In this document: one piece after another, positions 36,151 through 44,468 of the stretch | Layout: the number at the start of each line of letters is the position of its first letter | Numbering within the stretch: position 1 is the first letter of the stretch | Assembly: GCF_000737765.1 (NCBI RefSeq) | Contig: NZ_JPRI01000003.1 | Span: 310,001-374,000 of the forward strand | DNA from: Chryseobacterium vrystaatense | Lineage (GTDB): Bacteria; Bacteroidota; Bacteroidia; Flavobacteriales; Weeksellaceae | Direction of reading: 5' to 3' | Length of the DNA: 64,000 bases | Notes under the pieces: generated by a model | Databases searched by the model: none | What the model was told of the DNA's origin: nothing | Seen by the model: the letters and a program-made list of their open reading frames with translations, nothing else | Translations under genes and position numbers: made by a program

Positions 36151-36861
36151 TTATTTTGATATTTTCTTAAAATAGGTTTTATCAGCATCGAGATCATTAA
36201 TCCATGTATCATCCAGGTACATTTTTTTATCTTTAAAATCTAATGTCATGACAAATTTCCCTTCGAATTCTATTCTGACGTTGTTGATTTTATGTTTGAT
36301 GGGAGCTTTTATGTATTCTGTAGCAACATTGTTTTTAATAGTTAACACATCAGTATCACAAAAATTTACAGGATCATAATTTTTTGATGAATCATATTTT
36401 GGTTTTAGAACATGAATGAATTTTCCATCCGGAGAAAGCTTTATGGCAATAGGAACTTGATGTAAATCTTTGTATGGATTGAATATTTTGTATTGGCCTG
36501 ATTTTTGGCTCAGAACGATTGCAATATTTCCCATCTCATCACATAAATTGAGGGGAAAAACATCAAGAATAGTCTGTCTTCCCTTGTAGTCTTTTTTGGG
36601 TTTGATATTGACAACATAATCATCCTGACCGTCATTATTCAGATCAGAAATATAAAACGGACGTAAATTTTCCTTTTTTATTTTTGCTATGAAGGCTGTA
36701 TGGTTCGGAAAAGACATTGTTGGAGGTAAGCTGTCGTTTACGATAAAGTTTTCATAGCAGGGATGGGGGTCAAAAATCTTTAAAATTTTTCTTTCGGCTT
36801 TATCTTCCTTGTTACAGGAAAAAATAAGTGTCATAGTGGCTATTAACAGCAGGTACCTCAT
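36151..36861 (-). CDS. Hypothetical lipoprotein
   Basis: A 236-residue protein from ATG 36861, with a short signal peptide ending at the lipobox IFSC (Cys16) followed by NKED. The middle contains SDLNNDGQDDYVV, an Asp/Asn-rich calcium-loop-like motif seen in FG-GAP-type repeats. No enzyme motifs are visible, and the function is unknown. A small in-frame coding stretch follows its stop codon. Confidence 0.65.
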   Translation of the reverse strand: MRYLLLIATMTLIFSCNKEDKAERKILKIFDPHPCYENFIVNDSLPPTMSFPNHTAFIAKIKKENLRPFYISDLNNDGQDDYVVNIKPKKDYKGRQTILDVFPLNLCDEMGNIAIVLSQKSGQYKIFNPYKDLHQVPIAIKLSPDGKFIHVLKPKYDSSKNYDPVNFCDTDVLTIKNNVATEYIKAPIKHKINNVRIEFEGKFVMTLDFKDKKMYLDDTWINDLDADKTYFKKISK

Positions 36862-36931
36862 GGTAGCCAAAAATAATATTTTTAATCTATTGTTTTGTTT
36901 TTATTTTAACTCAAAAAAACAATCTGTACGA

Positions 36932-36960
36932 AATAAAAAAAACGGACCGAAGCCCGTTTC
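36932..36960 (-). terminator. Terminator of the acs operon
   Basis: On the minus strand, AAACGG-GC-TTCG-GT-CCGTTT forms a stem with a TTCG tetraloop followed by eight T residues. It starts 15 bases after the acs stop codon. Confidence 0.85.
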
Positions 36961-36974
36961 TATTGAATGATATT

Positions 36975-38882
36975 TTAAATTCTTTCGTTTTTGATTTCCT
37001 CAACAATTTCAGGATTCAATAATGTAGAAATATCTCCGAAATTGCTGAAATCTCCTTCTGCAATTTTTCTTAAAATCCTACGCATAATTTTACCGGAACG
37101 TGTTTTTGGAAGACCGGAAACAAACTGTATTTTATCAAGTTTCGCAATTGGGCCAATCTGATCTGCAATAAGCTGGTTGATCTCTTTTTTCAGGTTTTCT
37201 TTATCACGGCCTTCTCCGCTTTCTTTTAAGATCACAAAACCGTATAAAGCATTTCCTTTGATATCATGAGGATACCCAACGATAGCAGATTCAGCAACTG
37301 CAGGGTGCTCATTGATGCTGTCTTCTATCGGCGCAGTTCCCAGATTGTGTCCGGAAACAATGATCACATCGTCTACACGTCCTGTAATTCTATAATATCC
37401 TACTTCATCTCTTAAAGCTCCGTCACCCGTGAAGTATTTCCCTGGAAAAGCACTGAAATAAGTTTCTTTATATCTTTGATGGTCGCCCCAGATCGTTCTT
37501 GCGATTCCCGGCCATGGAAAACGGATACAGAGATTTCCTGTTACCTGGTTTCCTGTGATTTCATTACGCTTATCATCCATCAGGACAGGCTGGATTCCCG
37601 GTAACGGAAGGGTCGCATAAGTAGGTTTGGTTGGGGTAACAAAAGGAAGGGGAGAGATCATGATTCCTCCGGTTTCTGTCTGCCACCAGGTATCAACCAC
37701 CGGACATTTTTTCTTTCCTACATGATCATTAAACCAGTGCCATGCTTCTTCGTTGATGGGTTCACCTACCGAGCCAATCACTTTCAATGTACTTAAATCG
37801 TGCTTGTCTACCCACTCCGAACTTTCTTTAGCTAACGAGCGGATTGCAGTAGGAGCAGTATAAAATTGTGTGACTTTATGTTTTTCGATCACTTCCCAGA
37901 AGCGGTCCGGTTCAGGATAGGTAGGCACACCCTCGAAAATTACCGTAGTTGCTCCGTTAAGAAGCGGTCCGTATAAAATGTAAGAGTGTCCCGTGATCCA
38001 TCCGATATCCGCTGTACACCAGTAAATATCATTTTCTTTGTAATTAAATACATTTTTAAAAGTATAAGCGGTATACACCATATAACCCGCAGACGTGTGC
38101 AGCATTCCTTTTGGTTTTCCCGTAGAACCTGAAGTATAGAGGATGAAAAGCGGATCTTCAGCATCCATAATCACAGTCACGAAATCAGCAGAAGCTTTTT
38201 CATAGAGATCAGCCAGCCAGTGATCTCTGCCTTCTTTCATTTTTACCTCGTTGTTGGTTCTTTTAACCACCAGAACAGATTCCACACTTGGTGTTTTTTC
38301 CAGCGCTTCGTCTACTATGCTTTTAAGGTCCAACACTTTATTTCCTCTGTAGCTGCCATCAGAAGTGATGATCATTTTGGCATTACAGTCGTTGACTCTT
38401 GATGCTACAGCTGAAGCAGAGAATCCTGCAAAGATCACAGAGTGTACAGCACCTAATTTGGCACAGGCAAGCATCGTAATGGCCAGTTCCGGGATCATCG
38501 GAAGGTAGATACAGACCCTGTCTCCCTTTTCAATTCCCATTTCCCGTAAAACATTGGCTGTTTTATTGACGCGGGTGTACAATTCGTTATAGGAAATATG
38601 TTGCGCCTGCTCTTTTGGGTCGTTGGGTTCCCAAATGATTGCGGTCTTTTCTCCCCTTACTGCAAGATGTCTGTCGATGCAGTTTTTAGTGATATTTAAT
38701 TTAGCATTTTTAAACCATGTGATTTTGGCTTCGTTCATATCATACTTAACCACCTTGCTCCATCTCTGGTACCACACAAAATTTTGATCAGCTATCTTGT
38801 CCCAGAATTTTTTGGGATTTTTAATAGACTTTTTGTACTCTTCAAAATAATGTGGCAGATCTTCAATTAAGTAATTTCTCAT
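36975..38882 (-). CDS. acs: Acetyl-CoA synthetase
   Basis: Activates acetate to acetyl-CoA via acetyl-AMP. It is a 635-residue ANL-superfamily enzyme. Motifs are YTSGSTGKPKGMLHTSAGY (P-loop), TADIGWITGHSYILYGPL, DTWWQTETGG, the hinge GRVDDVIIVSGHNLGTAP, and PKTRSGKIMRRILR with the catalytic lysine near residue 598, normally subject to inhibitory acetylation. Trp in the WWQTE motif favours small acyl substrates. It is the last gene of the carboxylate module, 60 bases after the prpE-like gene. Confidence 0.95.
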   Translation of the reverse strand: MRNYLIEDLPHYFEEYKKSIKNPKKFWDKIADQNFVWYQRWSKVVKYDMNEAKITWFKNAKLNITKNCIDRHLAVRGEKTAIIWEPNDPKEQAQHISYNELYTRVNKTANVLREMGIEKGDRVCIYLPMIPELAITMLACAKLGAVHSVIFAGFSASAVASRVNDCNAKMIITSDGSYRGNKVLDLKSIVDEALEKTPSVESVLVVKRTNNEVKMKEGRDHWLADLYEKASADFVTVIMDAEDPLFILYTSGSTGKPKGMLHTSAGYMVYTAYTFKNVFNYKENDIYWCTADIGWITGHSYILYGPLLNGATTVIFEGVPTYPEPDRFWEVIEKHKVTQFYTAPTAIRSLAKESSEWVDKHDLSTLKVIGSVGEPINEEAWHWFNDHVGKKKCPVVDTWWQTETGGIMISPLPFVTPTKPTYATLPLPGIQPVLMDDKRNEITGNQVTGNLCIRFPWPGIARTIWGDHQRYKETYFSAFPGKYFTGDGALRDEVGYYRITGRVDDVIIVSGHNLGTAPIEDSINEHPAVAESAIVGYPHDIKGNALYGFVILKESGEGRDKENLKKEINQLIADQIGPIAKLDKIQFVSGLPKTRSGKIMRRILRKIAEGDFSNFGDISTLLNPEIVEEIKNERI

Positions 38883-38942
38883 ATCCCTTCGTTTTTTGAA
38901 ATTTGAATTTTATTAATATTAAATATATGTTTAATTTGTGGC

Positions 38943-40829
38943 TTAAGCCCTATAGTCATTGATTTTTTCCTGAATTTCTTCAATGATTTTTTCGTCATAT
39001 ATCGTGGATGGAATCTGAAAATCTTTCCCATCCAACAGGGTTCTTATCAGCTTTCTTAAAGTCTTACCGGAACGTGTTTTTGGTAATCGTTTGACAACCA
39101 TTGCGTTTTTTAAAAAAGCTACCGCACCGATTTTTTCCCTGACCATTCTGATAATGTCTTTTTCAACTTCTTGTTCAGTAATGGCTGAGCCGTTTTTCAA
39201 AACAACGGCAGCAAATGGAATCTGCCCTTTGAGTTCGTCATCGATTCCCACTACAGCGCATTCTGCCACATCGGGATGGGAAGAAACAATCTCCTCCATT
39301 TCTGAAGTGGAAAGTCTGTGTCCTGCCACATTGATGACGTCATCCACTCTTCCTGTAATAAAAATATAACCGTCCTCATCCTGAATGGCACCATCTCCAG
39401 AGAAATAGTAGCCTTTGTATTGAGACAGGTAGCTGCTGTGAAAGCGTTCGTTGTCATTCCAGATGCCTAAAAGTGCTCCGGGAGGAAGGGGGAGTTTGAT
39501 GATTAGGTAACCTTCCTGATGAGCATCAAGTTCATATCCATTTTCATCAAAGATCTTAATGTCATATCCGGGGATAGGTTTTCCGGCAGAAGCTCTTTTT
39601 ATTTTATAATTAGAATCAGAAGTCATCAAACCCAGCATTGGCCATCCCGATTCAGTCTGCCACCAATGATCGATAGCTGGAACTCCGATGTGTTCTTCAA
39701 ACCAGTCTAACGTTGCGACATCACATCTTTCGCCCGCCAGAAACTGTTTTTTGAAATGAGACAGATCGTATTTTTTGACCAGTTCACCGTTGGGGTCTTC
39801 TTTTTTGATTGCTCGTATGGCAGTGGGAGCGGTAAACATTGTGGAAACCTTATATTCCGAGATGATTCTCCAGAAGGTTCCTGCATCGGGTGTCATGATC
39901 GGTTTTCCCTCAAAAATGATGGTTGTATTCCGGTTGATAAGAGGTCCGTAAACGCTGAAACTGTGGCCTACCGCCCAGCCGAAGTCAGAGGCAGCCCAGT
40001 AGGTTTCTCCCTGTTCAATACCGTAAATATATTTCATCGAGAATTTCAGTGCTGTTGCGTATCCGCCCGTATCACGCACAATTCCTTTTGGTTTTCCGGT
40101 TGTTCCTGAGGTGTAGAGCAGGTACAAAGGGTGTGTGGATTTCACAGAAACGCAATCGGCAGGTTCAGAACTCTGAACTAATTCTTCATAATCAATCAGT
40201 CCTTCGAACATTTCGTTCCGGTTGTCAACCAGTTTTCTATTATAAACAATGATATGATCGACTTTGTCCTGTGCCAGTTCAATGGCTTTTTCTACAAGTG
40301 GTAAATAAGGAATTCTTCTGGCAATCTCTATACCTGCCGTAGCCGTGATCAAAGCCTTGGGTTTACAGTCATCAATTCTTACGACGAGTTCGTGGGGTGC
40401 AAAACCTCCAAAAACTACATTGTGAATCACCCCTATTCGTGCACAGGCCAGCATGGCAAAAAGTGTCTGCGGAATCATGGGCATATAAATAACGGCTGTA
40501 TCACCCTTTTTTAAGCCTAGTGAAACAAGCCCTCCGGCAAATTTTGAGATCTCTTCTTTGGCTTGATCAAAAGTATAAGTTCTCTTCTGATTTGTAACAG
40601 GAGAATCATAAATAATAGCGGTCTGATCTCCGAAACCGTCTTCAATATGTTTGTCAATACACAGATAACACATATTGAGCTGCCCATCAGAAAACCACTG
40701 CGGATATTCGTTTTTATCATGAGAGATAATCTGCTGAGGAAACGTAAACCACTGAATTTCTTTGGCTTGTTTCTCCCAGAAATTTTCTTTGTCTTCTATG
40801 CTTTGTTTAAATAATATATCAGTATCCAT
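38943..40829 (-). CDS. prpE: Propionyl-CoA synthetase-like acyl-CoA synthetase
   Basis: A 628-residue paralogue of Acs. The signature YTSGTTGKPKGIVRDTGGYA and FLAGERCDVATLDWFEEH are the form seen in propionyl-CoA synthetases rather than acetate-specific Acs. DHWWQTESGWPM, GRVDDVINVAGHRLST and KTRSGKTLRKLIR (lysine near 589) complete the catalytic set. It probably activates propionate or another short-chain acid. The gene lies between the response regulator (23 bases upstream) and acs, implying co-expression. The substrate is inferred from motifs only. Confidence 0.88.
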   Translation of the reverse strand: MDTDILFKQSIEDKENFWEKQAKEIQWFTFPQQIISHDKNEYPQWFSDGQLNMCYLCIDKHIEDGFGDQTAIIYDSPVTNQKRTYTFDQAKEEISKFAGGLVSLGLKKGDTAVIYMPMIPQTLFAMLACARIGVIHNVVFGGFAPHELVVRIDDCKPKALITATAGIEIARRIPYLPLVEKAIELAQDKVDHIIVYNRKLVDNRNEMFEGLIDYEELVQSSEPADCVSVKSTHPLYLLYTSGTTGKPKGIVRDTGGYATALKFSMKYIYGIEQGETYWAASDFGWAVGHSFSVYGPLINRNTTIIFEGKPIMTPDAGTFWRIISEYKVSTMFTAPTAIRAIKKEDPNGELVKKYDLSHFKKQFLAGERCDVATLDWFEEHIGVPAIDHWWQTESGWPMLGLMTSDSNYKIKRASAGKPIPGYDIKIFDENGYELDAHQEGYLIIKLPLPPGALLGIWNDNERFHSSYLSQYKGYYFSGDGAIQDEDGYIFITGRVDDVINVAGHRLSTSEMEEIVSSHPDVAECAVVGIDDELKGQIPFAAVVLKNGSAITEQEVEKDIIRMVREKIGAVAFLKNAMVVKRLPKTRSGKTLRKLIRTLLDGKDFQIPSTIYDEKIIEEIQEKINDYRA

Positions 40830-40852
40830 AGTAAGCTTTGTGTTATTGAATT

Positions 40853-41221
40853 TTAGTCTGTCCCAAACATTTCCTCAATCTGCTGCATCAGTTTTTTAAT
40901 GGAATAAGGTTTCGTGACATAAGCATCAGCGCCCATTTCCAGGCCTTTTTCAATATCTTTGGGATTGTTTTTTGCGCTCAGAAAAATGACTTTTGTGTCT
41001 TTTAGTTTTTCCTGTTCTTTAATGATTTCCAAAGTGCTGTATCCGTCCAGGTTCGGCATCATAATGTCCAGAAGAATCACATCGGGAGTCATGGTTTTGA
41101 GAAAATCCAAAACTTCTTTTCCGTCTCTTGCGATATAAACGTCATAGCCGTTTTTCTTAAAGCTGTATTCCAGCGACATTAATATTTTATGTTCGTCATC
41201 GGCAATAATGATCTTTCTCAT
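40853..41221 (-). CDS. Receiver-only response regulator
   Basis: A 122-residue CheY-like receiver domain with no output domain. The acidic pocket is ADDE (residues 7-10), the phospho-acceptor is Asp52 in VILLDIMMPNLDG, and the switch Ser and Lys are in VIFLSAK and YVTKPYS. It lies 39 bases downstream of the symporter-kinase and 23 bases upstream of prpE, so it is the likely cognate partner. Without a DNA-binding domain it must act through protein contacts, a phosphorelay or a separate regulator. Confidence 0.93.
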   Translation of the reverse strand: MRKIIIADDEHKILMSLEYSFKKNGYDVYIARDGKEVLDFLKTMTPDVILLDIMMPNLDGYSTLEIIKEQEKLKDTKVIFLSAKNNPKDIEKGLEMGADAYVTKPYSIKKLMQQIEEMFGTD

Positions 41222-41260
41222 AGATGGTTATTGGTTTTGTTCAACTTCATTTTTATCTTT

Positions 41261-43942
41261 TTAGTCTTTTAGAAAGGTATAAGGAATGTTTATCGTAAAT
41301 GTTACACCCAAACCGCTGTTTTCAGCTTTTATATTTCCGTGGTGTGCCTGAACGATTTTCTTTGAAATAGCAAGTCCGAGACCGCTTCCGGTAGGTTTTA
41401 AAATATTCTGATTTTTTGACTGGTAAAATTTATCAAAAATCATCTCCAGATCCTCTTCGGGGATATGTCTTCCGGTATTGAAGATGCTGATGATCAGATG
41501 ATTTTCTTTTTCAGACAGTTTGGTTTGTATAGTTCCCTGTTCATCAGTAAATTTTAAGGCGTTTCCCAGGATATTCTGAAAAAGCTGGATCATTCTTGCT
41601 TCGTCATGCTCAAATACAGTTCGATCCAGAAGGTTAACTTCACTTAAATGAATGTTTTTCTGCTGTATCAGGTGGAGTAGAGGGTTTAACGCTTTTTTAT
41701 AAGTTTCAAGAATATTGTTCTGCTGAATGTTTAAAGCGATTTCTCCATGTTCCAGTTTGTCCAGGTAAAGGATATCATTGATGATTTCACTTAACCTGTC
41801 GGATTCTGTGATGATATTGTTTAAAAACTCCTGTTTAATATCTGATGGAATATCATCATCGTCTGCCAGAATTTCCCCTGCAGAACGGATCGCAGTGATA
41901 GGGGTTCTCAGCTCATGGGCTACAGAATCCAGAAAGTCATCTTTCTGACGGTCTTTGACAATTAAGTTTTCATTAGCGGTTCTCAGGTCATCAGAAAGTT
42001 TTTGCAATTCCTCAGACTGTTCCGTCAGTTTCTTGTTAAGGGTAATATTTTCTTTGGACTCTTCTAATATATTTAAAACTTCTTTTAATGATATTTTATC
42101 TTCTTTGGTGACGCCTTCGATCAGGATTTTTGCCGATGCGGTTCCGATTCTTCCTGCTAACAAATTTTCAGAGAATTTGATAAAGCGTGAATCAGCTGTT
42201 TCAGTTTTGGAATCGATGTTATATTTTAGATTAAAAATCCTTAATGCCTGTTCTGTTTTATTTTTGCCTAAAAACCTTTCCAGAATATTCTTGATATCTG
42301 AAACATAGGCGGTTCCACGCCAGATAAAAGCATTTTCATGATTCTGAATATGTTTATCGATGTCTACATATAATTCTGCAAAATTTCTTTCGCGGTAATT
42401 TCCTTTAACGCTCACAGAAATGCTCGTAAACAATGCGGTATTAACGAAAATAGACCAGAAAAAAATCTCCGGAATTCTGCTTAAAAAAGAAATATTGAAA
42501 AATCCAAAAACATCATATATCTCCCGGATAATCCCTTTGAATTCCTGATTGTAGGAAAAATAATACTGAGGGATAATCAAACCGAAGTAGCAAATGGCCA
42601 ATCCTGCAAGAAGCCCTGCTACGGCACCTTTGTAACTTCCTCTTCTCCAGAATATAGCTCCGAAAAAAGAGGGGGCAAGCTGAGCGATGACTACAAACGA
42701 AATCAGTCCTACTGAATCCAGAGATGTTTTTAAAATAAAATATTTATAAAAACCGAAAGCCATGATAATCAGGGCAAATATGCTGAATTTTCTGATGTTC
42801 GTAATGTTTCTGGTGTTCTGAATTTCATTATCCGATTTGAATTTCCCCAATAAACCATAGGGAATGATGAGGTTGTTGGAAAGCATGATAGACAGCGTAA
42901 TGGCTGAAATAATGATCATCGATATACAGGAACTCAATCCACCCAGAAATACAAAAACGGTAATTAAAGTATTGTCAAAATGTTGTGGAATCAGAATAGA
43001 GTAGAACTCGGGATTTACCTTTTGTCCGTCAAAAATAAGTCTTCCACCCCATGCAATAGGAAAGATAAAGATGGTAAAGATCAATAAATAAAGCGGGAAA
43101 AACCAGATCGCTGTTTTGATATGCTTTTCCTGCCTGTTTTCTATGATTGCTGTGTGAAATTGCCTTGGAAGAATACAGATCGCTGTAGCGGAAATCATGC
43201 ATAAGACCATCCAGTTCATGGCGCCTTCAATGCCATTAAATGTATTTTTTTCTTTGAAATCTTTAAACCTGCTGGCCTTCTCATAAATATCTGAAAAACC
43301 GTCGAATACAAAGTAGATAACAAATATGCCCAGAATAATAATAAAGAAAAGCTTTAAAAAGCTTTCCAAAGCGATGGCTGAAATAATACCTAAACGCTTT
43401 TCTGAAGCGTCCACATACCTGGTTCCGTAATACGAAGAGAACAGAGCGATCAGAACAACCACAAATGTGGCGTTATCTGTGAGTATATTGCTGGACATTG
43501 AAGTTTCTGTCACCAAATGGAAGGTTTCGGAAATCGCTTTGATCTGAAGTCCGATATAAGGAACAATTGCAAGAAGGCAGACAATCGTAATAATAGCACT
43601 GAAGCTTCTGCTGTTTCCGTATCTTAAAGAAATAAAATCTGCAAGACTGCTGATTTTGTTGATTCTTGAGATTCTTACGATCTTTGTATTGATGTAGATC
43701 CAGGCAGGAATAATCATGATCGGGCCAATGTAAATCGGTAAATAGTTCAGACCACTGGTTGCAGCAACGCCGATACTTCCGTAATAAGTCCATGCCGTAC
43801 AGTATACAGCAAGTGACAGTGCGTAAATGTAAGGATTGTTGATCCAACGTTTACTCTTCTTCTTCTCTGCAAGATGGGCAACTAAGAACAAAAGGGCGAG
43901 ATAAATCAGAACAACGACAAATAACGCAAAACTACTCATCAT
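41261..43942 (-). CDS. Symporter-fused sensor histidine kinase (CbrA/CrbS-like)
   Basis: An 893-residue protein. Residues 1 to about 530 form a sodium/solute symporter (SLC5) domain with about 13 helices, for example YCTAWTYYGSIGVAATSGL and GGLSSCISMIIISAITLS. A linker and coiled coil (SKENITLNKKLTEQSEELQKL) lead to a HisKA dimerisation domain with His676 in SVAHELRTPITAI and an HATPase domain with N, G1 and G2 boxes (QNILGNALKF, GSGLGLAISKKI). The architecture is that of CbrA and CrbS, which control carbon and acetate use in gammaproteobacteria. Its start overlaps the small upstream gene by 11 bases, indicating translational coupling. Confidence 0.93.
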   Translation of the reverse strand: MMSSFALFVVVLIYLALLFLVAHLAEKKKSKRWINNPYIYALSLAVYCTAWTYYGSIGVAATSGLNYLPIYIGPIMIIPAWIYINTKIVRISRINKISSLADFISLRYGNSRSFSAIITIVCLLAIVPYIGLQIKAISETFHLVTETSMSSNILTDNATFVVVLIALFSSYYGTRYVDASEKRLGIISAIALESFLKLFFIIILGIFVIYFVFDGFSDIYEKASRFKDFKEKNTFNGIEGAMNWMVLCMISATAICILPRQFHTAIIENRQEKHIKTAIWFFPLYLLIFTIFIFPIAWGGRLIFDGQKVNPEFYSILIPQHFDNTLITVFVFLGGLSSCISMIIISAITLSIMLSNNLIIPYGLLGKFKSDNEIQNTRNITNIRKFSIFALIIMAFGFYKYFILKTSLDSVGLISFVVIAQLAPSFFGAIFWRRGSYKGAVAGLLAGLAICYFGLIIPQYYFSYNQEFKGIIREIYDVFGFFNISFLSRIPEIFFWSIFVNTALFTSISVSVKGNYRERNFAELYVDIDKHIQNHENAFIWRGTAYVSDIKNILERFLGKNKTEQALRIFNLKYNIDSKTETADSRFIKFSENLLAGRIGTASAKILIEGVTKEDKISLKEVLNILEESKENITLNKKLTEQSEELQKLSDDLRTANENLIVKDRQKDDFLDSVAHELRTPITAIRSAGEILADDDDIPSDIKQEFLNNIITESDRLSEIINDILYLDKLEHGEIALNIQQNNILETYKKALNPLLHLIQQKNIHLSEVNLLDRTVFEHDEARMIQLFQNILGNALKFTDEQGTIQTKLSEKENHLIISIFNTGRHIPEEDLEMIFDKFYQSKNQNILKPTGSGLGLAISKKIVQAHHGNIKAENSGLGVTFTINIPYTFLKD

Positions 43943-44126
43943 ACTTTTTTACGATTACAAAAGAGATAATGATAGAGATCATCCAGACCGCGAACAGGTA
44001 GATAAGGATCATCGGGTAGCCGAAAATACTCTTCTCACTGTTAAAAAGCAATGAAATAGGAATACTGAAAGCCATCATCAGTCCGATGCTCAGGATAACC
44101 AGTTTTTGTTCGTGTCTTTTCTTCAT
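43932..44126 (-). CDS. Small two-helix membrane protein coupled to the symporter-kinase
   Basis: A 64-residue protein with two membrane helices (about 11-28 and 36-57), a basic N-terminus (MKKRHEQK) and the tail VKKYDE. It overlaps the kinase start by 11 bases. The layout parallels the small accessory subunits found next to SLC5 transporters and cbrX, which overlaps cbrA in Pseudomonas (from memory). It probably assists the symporter domain. No further function can be shown. Confidence 0.75.
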   Translation of the reverse strand: MKKRHEQKLVILSIGLMMAFSIPISLLFNSEKSIFGYPMILIYLFAVWMISIIISFVIVKKYDE

Positions 44127-44129
44127 ACA

Positions 44130-44192
44130 TGATGATTAATAAATGATAATTGATGAATGACCTGAAGTGTATTCATCAATTATCATTTGATA
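44130..44192. repeat. Heptanucleotide inverted repeat inside the carboxylate operon
   Basis: An 18-bp perfect inverted repeat (44141-44158 and 44171-44188, starting AAATGATAATTGATGAAT) with a 12-base loop. The whole element divides into 7-base units: TGATGAT, TAATAAA, TGATAAT, TGATGAA, TGACCTG, AAGTGTA, TTCATCA, ATTATCA, TTTGATA. It fills the gap between the two small membrane-protein genes. Confidence 0.65.
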
Positions 44193-44196
44193 TATT

Positions 44197-44424
44197 TTAG
44201 ATCTTATCGTCTGAATATTCTCCTATCAGCGAATAGTATCCGAAAATAGCCATTCCGCCGGAGATGATGGGCATCAACACAAATAAGATGATGATCCCGA
44301 ATACCAGATCTTCCTGTTTTCCTGAAGTGATCTTTGGAATTCCCAAAACCGTAGTTCCGAAATATCCCACCACCAGAGCAACTGCAATCCAGAGTATGCC
44401 TAATATTTTTTTTAGTCCGTTCAT
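44197..44424 (-). CDS. Small two-helix membrane protein next to the MHS transporter
   Basis: A 75-residue protein with two membrane helices (about 5-27 and 42-66) and an acidic end (GEYSDDKI). It lies 44 bases downstream of the MHS transporter gene and upstream of the 64-residue protein. It may be an accessory subunit of the transporter. I do not recognise a characterised family with confidence. Confidence 0.7.
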   Translation of the reverse strand: MNGLKKILGILWIAVALVVGYFGTTVLGIPKITSGKQEDLVFGIIILFVLMPIISGGMAIFGYYSLIGEYSDDKI

Positions 44425-44468
44425 TTTAGTAGTTTTAAAATTAGTGAAAAAATTAAGTCATTCAGTGT

